A stretch of DNA of 11,230 nucleotides, taken from NCBI GenBank assembly GCA_021796905.1, contig JAKABK010000026.1, positions 1 through 11,230 of the forward strand, given 5' to 3'. Under the pieces are notes generated by a model. It worked only from the letters and a program-made list of their open reading frames with translations. It had not been told where the DNA came from and searched no databases. The DNA is from Actinomycetes bacterium (lineage in GTDB: Bacteria > Actinomycetota > Acidimicrobiia > Acidimicrobiales > Palsa-688). Shown here piece by piece: positions 1-5,687 of the stretch. Numbering within the stretch: position 1 is the stretch's first letter; each line of letters starts with the position of its first letter. The position numbers and the translations under genes are program-made.

Positions 1-206
1 CCGTCGACCTCACCGGCCCCGTCGACCTCACCGGCCCCGTCGGGCCCTTCGGCGTGCTCGGTGGCCCGGGCCAGAGCCCGGGCCACCTGCCGGGCGAGCC
101 CCTCGTCGACCCTGACCCAGAAGCGGCCGCCCCGACCGTCGGTGCGGTCCGAGAGGAGCAGCGCCTGGGATTGGGGGTCCGCACCGACCAGATGGAGCTG
201 GAGCAA
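1..206 (-). CDS. SepH-like (DUF3071-like) protein, N-terminal part, cut by window edge
   Basis: This is the first 68 or so codons of a minus-strand gene that continues beyond the left edge. The start chosen is TTG at 206-204; it puts the residues LQLHLVGADPQSQALLLSD at the N-terminus. That resembles the start of the actinobacterial septation protein SepH (formerly DUF3071), which typically opens with a short (R/Q)(Q/E)L-x-(L/V)VG strand followed by 'LxLS' and a 'RF.V.VDE.L' segment; here the latter reads RFWVRVDEGLARQV. In Streptomyces and mycobacteria SepH binds FtsZ and supports division, with a C-terminal region that is missing here. A TTG four bases upstream (210-208) opens another frame, rich in Pro/Arg/Gly, which I take for a shadow. 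The known part ends in an in-frame duplication of GAGEVD. Family assignment rests on remembered consensus and only about 50 informative residues, so it is moderate. Confidence 0.5.
   Translation of the reverse strand, partial: MLQLHLVGADPQSQALLLSDRTDGRGGRFWVRVDEGLARQVARALARATEHAEGPDGAGEVDGAGEVD
3..38. repeat. Two perfect tandem copies of an 18-bp unit
   Basis: The unit GTCGACCTCACCGGCCCC occurs at 3-20 and 21-38 with no mismatch, and the two bases before it (CC) match the end of a further unit, so the array may extend past the window. The unit is a multiple of three and, read on the minus strand in the SepH-like frame, encodes GAGEVD repeated. It is therefore an in-frame coding repeat, probably in a flexible acidic/glycine linker, and prone to copy-number change by slippage. 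Confidence 0.85.
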
Positions 207-272
207 GCAAACCCCCGTGGGCTCTCCCGGGCGGCCCGCTCCCGGGCCCTCAACGACTGGAACGTGGCGAAG

Positions 273-524
273 CTACCAGTTGGCCACCTCGGCTTCGTGG
301 AGCCCGGGGACCGGCACCGCCGGCTCGGCTGCATCGAGACGGCGCCGGTGACGCAGCTGGGGCACGAGACCTGCCCGGCCGAGGAGCCGGACGGCCCGCT
401 CCTCGGCCACGTCGATCACCAACGCGTCGCCCGGCTCCCTCCCGCAGATGAACGACACCACGCAGTCCTCGCAGGTCGGGGTGTGCTGCTGGTCGCACTC
501 GGCGCAATCGATCGTGAAGCTCAT
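273..524 (-). CDS. Small Cys-rich (zinc-ribbon-like) conserved hypothetical protein, 83 aa
   Basis: An 83-aa protein starting at ATG 524-522; an in-frame stop only 12 bases upstream (TGA at 536-534) leaves this as the only start. The first 27 residues carry C7-x2-C10, C18-x2-C21 and C27 plus H14, a spacing that suggests a small metal-binding knuckle. The rest (VIDVAEERAVRLLGRAGLVPQLRHRR) looks like one helix and a basic patch; there is no signal peptide or membrane segment. I recall similar short proteins with the 'CxxC...CEDCVVxFxCxREP' pattern in actinobacterial genomes but know no function. It lies 49 bp downstream of trpD and 66 bp before the SepH-like gene, all in the same direction. A CATGAT hexamer at 538-533 could be a -10 element giving a nearly leaderless mRNA, but no -35 is evident. 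That this is a real gene is well supported by the motif and codon use; its role is unknown. Confidence 0.75.
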   Translation of the reverse strand: MSFTIDCAECDQQHTPTCEDCVVSFICGREPGDALVIDVAEERAVRLLGRAGLVPQLRHRRRLDAAEPAVPVPGLHEAEVANW

Positions 525-573
525 GGGCCCACATCATGACGAGGGGGTGCGACAGCCAGCGCCCGTGCGACGA

Positions 574-1641
574 TCAGTGCCCGGCGGCGGCCTCCGCTCG
601 CGACCGGGCGACGAGCGTCTCGAGCGCCCGGGCGGCTCCACCCGAGTCGATCGCCTCCGCGGCGAGCGCCACTCCTTCGGCCAGGTCATCGGCGGCACCC
701 CCGACGAGCAGGCCGGCAGCAGCGTTGAGCACCACCACGTCGCGGTGGGGACCGGGCTCACCGGCTAGGACCGCCCTGGCGGCGCCGGCGTTCGTCGCCG
801 CGTCACCCCCGCGTAGCTGAGCGAGGGTCGCCGGCGCGAGACCGAGGTCGCGCGCGTCGACTATCAGCTCACCGTCAGCGCTGAGCAGTCTGGACGGACC
901 GGTCGTGGACAGCTCGTCGAGACCGTCGGCGCCGTGGACCACCGCGAGGTGGGTCGCCCCGTTGCCGACGAGGACCCCGACCATGGTCGGGGCCATCGCC
1001 GGGTCGCCGACCCCGACCACCTGTCGACGGACTCGTGCGGGGTTGGCGAGCGGGCCGACGAAGTTGAACGCCGTGGGCACACCGAGCTCCCGGCGGACCG
1101 GGATCGCGTGACGCATCGCGGCGTGGAAGCGGGGAGCGAAACAGAACCCGATCCCGGCGTCCTCGATGCAGGCCCTCACCCCGGTGGGTCCGAGCCCGAT
1201 GGCGACACCGAGGGCCTCGAGGACGTCGGCGGACCCGGCCCGGGAGCTGGCCGCCCGCCCTCCGTGCTTACAGACCGGGACGCCGGCGCCGGCGACCACG
1301 AGCGCCGCGATCGTCGAGACGTTGATCGTGCCGCTGCGGTCCCCCCCGGTGCCGCAGGTGTCGACCAGCCGGTCGCGTAGATCCTCGGGGAGCTCGAGTG
1401 GTTCGGCGGCGGTGAGCATCGCCCGGACCAGGCCCTGCATCTCCTCGACGGTCTCGCCCTTGCAGCGCAATCCGAAGACGAAACCGGCTATCTGGGCGTC
1501 GGTCGCCTCCCCGGCGAGGACGACCGCGAGCGCCGCTGCGGCCTCCGCGGCAGTGAGGTCCTGGCGTTGCGCGAGACGTCCTAGCACCCCCGGCCAGCCG
1601 CCGAGGTCGTCGAGGGTCGCCTCCTGCCCCTGGTCTCCCAC
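574..1641 (-). CDS. trpD: Anthranilate phosphoribosyltransferase
   Basis: Cytosolic enzyme of tryptophan biosynthesis that transfers phosphoribose from PRPP to anthranilate. At 355 aa it is of normal length and complete. Visible motifs are the PRPP-binding GTGGD at 97-101, NVST at 107-110, KHGGRAASS at 125-133, GSADVLEALGV at 136-146, the FAPRFHAAMRHA segment at 168-179, the RRELGVPTAFNFVGPLANPA block at 183-202, and the metal/PRPP-site DGLDE at 239-243. The N-terminal helical domain (QDLTAAEAAAAL to IAGFVFGLRCKGET) is intact. The start is GTG 1641-1639; it keeps a GGWPGVL segment that I believe is common in related proteins, although no clear Shine-Dalgarno precedes it. GTG 1587-1585 is a possible but less likely alternative. 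The gene begins 20 bp after whiB and shares its direction, so it may be read from the whiB promoter. No other trp gene is in the window, so it is not part of a local trp operon. Confidence 0.95.
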   Translation of the reverse strand: MGDQGQEATLDDLGGWPGVLGRLAQRQDLTAAEAAAALAVVLAGEATDAQIAGFVFGLRCKGETVEEMQGLVRAMLTAAEPLELPEDLRDRLVDTCGTGGDRSGTINVSTIAALVVAGAGVPVCKHGGRAASSRAGSADVLEALGVAIGLGPTGVRACIEDAGIGFCFAPRFHAAMRHAIPVRRELGVPTAFNFVGPLANPARVRRQVVGVGDPAMAPTMVGVLVGNGATHLAVVHGADGLDELSTTGPSRLLSADGELIVDARDLGLAPATLAQLRGGDAATNAGAARAVLAGEPGPHRDVVVLNAAAGLLVGGAADDLAEGVALAAEAIDSGGAARALETLVARSRAEAAAGH

Positions 1642-1661
1642 GCCGAGCGGGATCTACCGGC

Positions 1662-1904
1662 TCAAGCCGAGCGTCGCCGCTGGCGGATCATCCGACGCCG
1701 TTCCCGCTCGGTGGCCCCTCCCCACACGCCTTCGTGCTCCCGGTTGGCGAGAGCCCACTCGAGGCAGGCTTGGCGCACGCCGCAAGCCGAGCAGATGGCG
1801 AGGGCATCCTCGGCGTCGTCGTCGGTGAGCGGGTAGAAGATGTCCGCGTCGACGCCCCGGCAGGCGGCACGGTTGCGCCATCCGGGGGTCGGGTGCTTGT
1901 CCAC
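1662..1904 (-). CDS. WhiB-family iron-sulfur transcriptional regulator, 80 aa
   Basis: Actinobacteria-specific regulator that binds a redox-sensitive 4Fe-4S cluster and usually acts with the principal sigma factor. With the GTG start at 1904-1902 the protein has 80 residues. The cluster-ligand cysteines are C15, C38, C41 and C47 in the family pattern C-x(n)-C-x2-C-x5-C. They are followed by the GVWGG turn at 59-63 and a basic C-terminal tail ending RRRMIRQRRRSA, as expected for the DNA-contacting part. I prefer this start to the in-frame GTG at 2099 because GAGGAAA lies 9 bases upstream of it, because WhiB proteins are usually this short, and because the longer form would add 65 Pro/Gly/Arg-rich residues translated across the promoter. 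Which WhiB subgroup it belongs to cannot be told by eye. It is followed 20 bp later by trpD, and the SepH-like gene lies further down the same strand; WhiB proteins and SepH both have known links to cell division in other actinobacteria. Confidence 0.93.
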   Translation of the reverse strand: MDKHPTPGWRNRAACRGVDADIFYPLTDDDAEDALAICSACGVRQACLEWALANREHEGVWGGATERERRRMIRQRRRSA

Positions 1905-1982
1905 GGGCGGTTTCCTCGTCGGGTAGTGGCCCAGCCGCCGACGGCGAGCGCCCGGCGGGGGATGGGTGGGGATGCGGGCACC

Positions 1983-2011
1983 ATTCTGTCGGTCCGGGCT
2001 GGCGGTGTCCA
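1983..2011 (-). promoter_or_regulatory. Predicted vegetative promoter of whiB
   Basis: On the minus strand TGGACA (2011-2006, five of six matches to the -35 consensus) is followed by a 17-bp spacer and CAGAAT (1988-1983, four of six matches to the -10 consensus). A start site near 1976 would give a leader of roughly 70 bases carrying the GAGGAAA ribosome site of whiB. The -35 hexamer lies inside the 18-bp direct repeat described separately. Confidence 0.5.
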
Positions 2012-2040
2012 CACCCCGACCGGCGTCCACACCCCGACCC
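2005..2040. repeat. Two tandem 18-bp repeats overlapping the whiB -35 region
   Basis: Copies at 2005-2022 (GTGTCCACACCCCGACCG) and 2023-2040 (GCGTCCACACCCCGACCC) differ at two of 18 positions. A third degenerate start (GCGGTCCACGCGG) follows at 2041. The region is non-coding if whiB starts at 1904, and the first copy contains the predicted -35 hexamer, so the repeats could be a regulator's half-sites on one face of the helix. They could also be a simple local duplication. Confidence 0.6.
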
Positions 2041-2095
2041 GCGGTCCACGCGGGTGGGGCAACCGCTGGGGCTCCACTACGACGAGCTTCGCCAG

Positions 2096-2233
2096 TCATT
2101 CCCCCAGCCGGGCCCCGGTGGTCGGCTCGACGAAGGCGTCGGCGCAGACCTCGATCAGATCGTCGTCGGTTCCGTTTTCCTGGACCTCGACCGGGAAGGC
2201 CCGACCGAGCAGGTCGCTGCGTCCGAGGAGCAC
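2096..2233 (-). CDS. Small protein of unknown function, 45 aa
   Basis: I do not recognise this protein. The minus-strand frame ending at TGA 2098-2096 has strongly G/C-ending codons and an ordinary soluble-protein composition (for example FPVEVQENGTDDDLIEVCAD), unlike the Ser/Arg-rich reading of the opposite strand. The start chosen is GTG 2233-2231, preceded by GGGGCGGG about 8 bases upstream. An in-frame GTG at 2263-2261 would add ten residues whose codons are less biased and lacks a ribosome site. The C-terminal half is acidic (TDDDLIEVCADAFVEP) with one Cys; no signal peptide or membrane segment is seen. It lies between the dyad-rich region ahead of the divergent glpD and the promoter of whiB, on the same strand as whiB. 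It could be a regulator or partner of either side, but nothing in it shows a function. Confidence 0.5.
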   Translation of the reverse strand: MLLGRSDLLGRAFPVEVQENGTDDDLIEVCADAFVEPTTGARLGE

Positions 2234-2265
2234 GGTAGCGACCCGCCCCGGTGGGTGTCGCACGC

Positions 2266-2318
2266 CGATCGGTCCGGTCGTGGCAGACGGGACCGGGTCC
2301 CGCCCGTGCGACTGTCGC
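2266..2318. promoter_or_regulatory. Three dyad-symmetric elements upstream of glpD
   Basis: Three inverted repeats lie in the 132-bp gap between the small minus-strand gene and glpD. They are CGATCGGTCCGGTCG at 2266-2280 (one mismatch in 7-bp arms around T), CGGGACCGGGTCCCG at 2288-2302 (perfect 7-bp arms around G) and GCGACTGTCGC at 2308-2318 (perfect 5-bp arms around T). Their centres (2273, 2295, 2313) are 22 and 18 bp apart, near two helical turns. This arrangement is what operators for a dimeric repressor look like. High GC content makes short dyads common, so this remains a prediction. Confidence 0.4.
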
Positions 2319-2353
2319 GGGTCGTGGCCGCCGGGTGGGGGCCTTCCCGCCGC

Positions 2354-2359
2354 TAGCTT
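2354..2359 (+). promoter_or_regulatory. Predicted -10 element (TAGCTT) for leaderless glpD transcript
   Basis: TAGCTT fits the actinobacterial -10 pattern TAnnnT and sits 6 bases before the GTG start of glpD. Transcription would begin at or next to the start codon, giving a leaderless mRNA. In agreement, no Shine-Dalgarno is present before this GTG. No good -35 hexamer is seen about 17 bp upstream. Confidence 0.5.
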
Positions 2360-2365
2360 GGCGAC

Positions 2366-4063
2366 GTGGTCGCAGCAGCCCGCCCCGGTTCGCGGCGAGC
2401 CGGTTTCGCCGCCGCCGACACCGACCGGCTCGGAGGCGAGCACTGGGACCTCGTGGTGGTCGGGGGTGGGATCACCGGGTGCGGGGTGGCGCTCGAGGCT
2501 GTGTCACGGGGTCTTCGCACCGCTCTGATCGAGGGCGCCGACCTGGCGTCGGGGACCTCGTCGCGCTCGTCGAAACTGGTCCACGGCGGGTTGCGTTACC
2601 TCGCTCGACACGAGCTGCGCCTGGTGACGGGAGCACTCGCCGAACGCCAACGACTGCTCACCAACGCCCCGCACCTGGTCCGTCCGCTCCCGTTCCTCGT
2701 GCCGCTGCTCGGGCGGGACGGCGTGGTCCCCGGTGGGGTCGCCAAGGCGTACTCGACCGCCCTGTGGACCTACGACCTCTGCGGCGGGGCCCGGATCGGT
2801 CACCGCCACCGGCGGGTGGAGCAGGCGGAGGTCCTCGCACACCAGCCGGCCCTGCGCACCGACCGGCTCGTCGCCGCCTTCGTCTACTGGGACGCCCAGG
2901 CCGACGACGCCCGCCTCACCCTCGCGGTCGCCCGGACCGCAGCCACCCTCGGGGCGGCGGTGGCCACCCGGTCACCGGTGGTCGGATTGCTCACCGGTGC
3001 CGGCGGCCGCGTCGGCGGGGTGGCGCTTGCCGACGGGACCGAGGTGCGCGCCCGGGTCGTGGTCAACGCCGGCGGGGTGTGGGCCGCACAGGTGGCCGGC
3101 CTGCCGGGCCCCGGGGACCGGGGAGCCCCCAGGCTCCGTCCCGCCAAGGGGGTGCACCTGAGCGTCCCCGCCGAGCGGCTCCCCTGCGACTGGGCGGCGG
3201 TGCTCCCGGTCCCCGGCGAGCACCGGACGGTCTTCGTCGCGCCGTGGGACGCGGCGAGCGCCGACGGTCCCGCCGGGCGCGGGCGGTTCAGCTACGTAGG
3301 CACTACCGACACCGACTACGACGGGGACCTCGACCACCCGGTCTGCACCGCCGCCGACCTCGATTGGCTGCTCGGGGCGGTCAACGCCGCGACCGGCGCC
3401 GGGCTCGCCGCCCGGGACGTGTCCTCCACCTGGGCCGGTCTACGCCCCCTCGTCGCCGACGGGAACGGTTCGCGCACCACCGACCTGTCCCGACGCCACC
3501 GGATCGAGACCTCCGGCGGCGGTCTGGTCAGCGTCACCGGCGGCAAGCTCACCACCTACCGAGCGATGGCCGCGGACACCGTCGACGCCGCCGCCGAGGT
3601 CGCCGGCCTCGGCCGGCGCCGCGGCTCCACCCGTCGCCTACCGCTGGTCGGGGCGGCCGGATGGGGAGGGATCGGCAGCGAAGGACCGCTGCTGTCGGAC
3701 CCGCCCACCCGCCGTCACCTCCAGGGCCGCTACGGTGCGGACGCCGCCGAGCTCGACCAGATGTGCCGGGCGGACCCGTCACTCGCCGAGCCTCTCGTGG
3801 CAGGCCTCCCCTACCGAGGCGTGGAGGCGGTGTGGGCGGTCCGGGCAGAGCTGGCCACCACCTTGGACGACGTGCTCTGCCGACGCACCCGGGCCGCCCT
3901 CCTCGACCGGGAATCCACCGCGGCCGCAGCCCCCCGGGTGGCCGGGCTCGTCGGCGGCGAGCTCGGCTGGGACCCCGACCGGCAACGCTCCGAGGTCGAC
4001 CGCTACCTCGCCGGTGTCGAGCAGGAACGGGCGGCGCTGCGCTCGCCGGCGGGCAGCCGGTGA
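2366..4063 (+). CDS. glpD: Glycerol-3-phosphate dehydrogenase (FAD-dependent)
   Basis: Oxidises sn-glycerol-3-phosphate to dihydroxyacetone phosphate, normally at the membrane surface, passing electrons to quinone. The 565-aa protein has an N-terminal dinucleotide fold with GGGITG at 33-38 and E56 at the end of the second strand (TALIEG). The GlpD signature TSSRSSKLVHGGLRYL is at 64-79. Also visible are VNAGGVWA at 233-240, the substrate/FAD-side motif GTTDTDYDGDLDHP at 312-325, STWAGLRPL at 354-362, and SVTGGKLTTYR at 389-399. The C-terminal helical domain of GlpD runs from about 443 to 550. No transmembrane segment is seen, as is usual for the family. The start is GTG 2366, supported by the -10 element six bases upstream. 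The stop TGA overlaps the next gene's GTG, so both are translated together. The dyads upstream may regulate it. The glpD plus AGPS-like flavoprotein pairing recalls mycobacterial Rv2249c/Rv2251, which I cite from memory. Confidence 0.93.
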   Translation: MVAAARPGSRRAGFAAADTDRLGGEHWDLVVVGGGITGCGVALEAVSRGLRTALIEGADLASGTSSRSSKLVHGGLRYLARHELRLVTGALAERQRLLTNAPHLVRPLPFLVPLLGRDGVVPGGVAKAYSTALWTYDLCGGARIGHRHRRVEQAEVLAHQPALRTDRLVAAFVYWDAQADDARLTLAVARTAATLGAAVATRSPVVGLLTGAGGRVGGVALADGTEVRARVVVNAGGVWAAQVAGLPGPGDRGAPRLRPAKGVHLSVPAERLPCDWAAVLPVPGEHRTVFVAPWDAASADGPAGRGRFSYVGTTDTDYDGDLDHPVCTAADLDWLLGAVNAATGAGLAARDVSSTWAGLRPLVADGNGSRTTDLSRRHRIETSGGGLVSVTGGKLTTYRAMAADTVDAAAEVAGLGRRRGSTRRLPLVGAAGWGGIGSEGPLLSDPPTRRHLQGRYGADAAELDQMCRADPSLAEPLVAGLPYRGVEAVWAVRAELATTLDDVLCRRTRAALLDRESTAAAAPRVAGLVGGELGWDPDRQRSEVDRYLAGVEQERAALRSPAGSR

Positions 4064-5592
4064 CCGGAGCACCGACCGGGCCCCGTCGGCGCGGCTCCTC
4101 CGCCTCCCCCGACCCTCCCGGCCCCCCGGTCTCTCGGTTCGGCTCGGAGCGCCCGCTGCCCCCGGGCCTGCTCGGCCGTCTCGACGCGATCTGCGCTGCG
4201 GTGAGCGAGGGTGACGCCCCGGCCGGGCGTGACTGGTGGCCGCTGTCGGTCTGGTGGGCGGCGGCAGGACAGGTGCCGGCCGTCCCCGCCGTTGTCGCCC
4301 GCCCGGGGAGCGTCGGGGAGGTCTCCGCGGTGCTCGCCGCCTGCCACGGAGACGGGGTGCCGGTCACGCCGGCGGCGGGCCGCAGCGGGGTGTGCGGCGG
4401 GGCGGTGCCGGTCTTCGGCGGGGTCGCGCTCGACCTGACCGGCCTCGCAGGGGTCCGCGACGTCCACGAGACCGACCTGCTGGTCGACGTCGGAGCCGGC
4501 ACCTGGGGTGACGACCTCGAGTCGACCATCCGCTCCGGGGCCGACCTGACCGTCGGGCACTGGCCGCAGTCGATGGCCATCTCCACTGTCGGGGGCTGGG
4601 TCGCGTGCCGGGGGGCGGGCCAGTACTCGACCCGCTACGGCAAGATCGAGGACCTGGTCGCCGGCCTGGAGGTGGTGCTCGCCGACGGGCGGGTGGTCCG
4701 CACCGGGGGCCGGGCGCCGCGGTCGGCGACCGGACCGGACCTGACCCAGCTGTTCGTCGGCGCCGAGGGGACCCTCGGGGTGGTCACCGAGGTCCGCCTC
4801 CGGGCCCGCCCCGCTCCGGGGGGCGAGCAGCGTGGCGCGTGGGCGTGGCCGGACTTCGATGCAGGTCTCGACGCCTGCCGGAGGGTCCTGCGCCGGGGCG
4901 CCACCCCGGCGGTGCTGCGCCTCTACGACCCCGAGGAGACGCCCCGCCACTTCCCCGGGGTGCAAGGCGCCGTCCTGGTCGTCGTCGACGAGGCCGACCC
5001 GAGCCTGGTGACGGCGACGATGGCGGTCGTCGAGCAGGAGTGCCGGGCGGCCGAGCCGCTCGGCGAGGCACCGGCTTCTGCCTGGTCGGCCCAGCGGAAC
5101 GAGGTGCCCTCGCTCGCATCGCTCGCGGAGGCCGGCATCGTCGCCGACACCGTCGAGGTCGCCGCCGCCTGGTCGGCGCTGCCGGCGATCCACGACACCG
5201 CCCGGGCCGCGGTCCGCGCGATCGAGGGGACCATCGCCGTCTCCGCCCACCAGTCCCACGCATATCCCGACGGGGCCTGCTTGTACTTCACCTTCGCCGG
5301 CCGGCCGGCAGCCGCCGCCGGCGGCCCGGCCGCGGGGCCCGACGCGCTCCGGGCCGCCGAGGGCTACTACCGGGAGGCGTGGGACGCGATCACCGCCGCG
5401 ACCCTCGCGCTGGGCGGCACCATCTCCCACCACCACGGGGTTGGGATCAACCGGGGCCGGTTCCTGCCCGACGCCCTCGGGAGCGGTTTCGAGCTGCTCG
5501 TCGCGCTGAAAGCGGCGCTCGACCCCGCCGGGATCCTCAACCCCGGCAAGCTCGGTCTCCCCTCGACGTTCGGACCGCCCCCGTGGCCCTAG
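4060..5592 (+). CDS. FAD-linked oxidase of the alkyl-DHAP synthase (AGPS) type
   Basis: A 510-aa flavoprotein of the vanillyl-alcohol-oxidase/AGPS superfamily. The FAD-binding half shows PVTPAAGRSGVCGG at 101-114, GHWPQSMAISTVGGWVA at 166-182 with YGKIEDLVAGLEVVLADG at 193-210, and TGPDLTQLFVGAEGTLG at 224-240. The cap domain carries DTVEVAAAW at 363-371, the AGPS-type histidine run SHHHGVG at 456-462, and the C-terminal LDPAGILNPGKL at 487-498. These closely follow the order in alkylglycerone-phosphate synthase, which swaps the acyl chain of acyl-DHAP for a fatty alcohol and makes the ether bond. Many bacterial relatives have no proven substrate, and some act as 2-hydroxyacid dehydrogenases, so the reaction is inferred. 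The start GTG 4060 overlaps glpD's stop by 4 bp (GTGA), giving translational coupling. The first 30 residues are Pro/Ser-rich and probably disordered. Production of DHAP by GlpD next door fits a DHAP-derived substrate. Confidence 0.85.
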   Translation: MTGAPTGPRRRGSSASPDPPGPPVSRFGSERPLPPGLLGRLDAICAAVSEGDAPAGRDWWPLSVWWAAAGQVPAVPAVVARPGSVGEVSAVLAACHGDGVPVTPAAGRSGVCGGAVPVFGGVALDLTGLAGVRDVHETDLLVDVGAGTWGDDLESTIRSGADLTVGHWPQSMAISTVGGWVACRGAGQYSTRYGKIEDLVAGLEVVLADGRVVRTGGRAPRSATGPDLTQLFVGAEGTLGVVTEVRLRARPAPGGEQRGAWAWPDFDAGLDACRRVLRRGATPAVLRLYDPEETPRHFPGVQGAVLVVVDEADPSLVTATMAVVEQECRAAEPLGEAPASAWSAQRNEVPSLASLAEAGIVADTVEVAAAWSALPAIHDTARAAVRAIEGTIAVSAHQSHAYPDGACLYFTFAGRPAAAAGGPAAGPDALRAAEGYYREAWDAITAATLALGGTISHHHGVGINRGRFLPDALGSGFELLVALKAALDPAGILNPGKLGLPSTFGPPPWP

Positions 5593-5611
5593 CCACACCC
5601 GGTCGCCGCCT

Positions 5612-5643
5612 GCGCGCGCCGACGCCGGCAGCTCGGCGCGCGC
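5612..5643 (+). terminator. Perfect 11-bp inverted repeat, likely terminator of the glpD operon
   Basis: GCGCGCGCCGA at 5612-5622 and its exact reverse complement TCGGCGCGCGC at 5633-5643 flank a 10-base loop, starting 20 bp after the oxidase stop codon. The stem would be very stable. There is no T-run after it, which is common for hairpin terminators proposed in high-GC actinobacteria. Because it also lies just before the -10-like sequence of the kinase gene, a role as operator or attenuator is possible. Confidence 0.55.
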
Positions 5644-5647
5644 CATG

Positions 5648-5657
5648 TAGCTAGCAT
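5648..5657 (+). promoter_or_regulatory. Possible -10 elements for the FGGY kinase gene
   Basis: TAGCTA (5648-5653) and TAGCAT (5652-5657) overlap just after the hairpin; TAGCAT fits TAnnnT and resembles the glpD -10. A start near 5664 would give a leader of about 24 bases containing GGAGGGGGAG at 5673-5682, a strong ribosome site. No -35 is evident. Confidence 0.35.
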
Positions 5658-5687
5658 CGGCGGCCACCGCCCGGAGGGGGAGCTGCC

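Noticed and set aside
219..249. CCCGGG-n9-CCCGGG hairpin between the Cys-rich gene and the SepH-like gene
   Set aside because: A six-base stem of a self-complementary hexamer is near chance level at this GC content and has no T-run, so I did not call a terminator.
1905..2099. Longer whiB start at GTG 2099 adding 65 residues
   Set aside because: The extension is Pro/Gly/Arg-rich, crosses the predicted promoter and repeats, and the GTG at 1904 has a good ribosome site and gives the usual WhiB length.
2234..2443. Longer start of the small minus-strand protein (to 2443)
   Set aside because: It would overlap the glpD start and the dyads, and codon bias drops sharply upstream of 2263.
2251..5592. 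A 1113-codon open frame covering the glpD region and the oxidase
   Set aside because: Only the part from 4060 is a gene; the upstream part is the high-GC shadow of glpD in another frame, rich in Arg/Gly/Pro.
4003..5667. Long minus-strand open frame opposite the AGPS-like oxidase
   Set aside because: Composition is Gly/Arg/Asp/Val-rich with no family motif, while the plus strand carries a complete, motif-rich flavoprotein.
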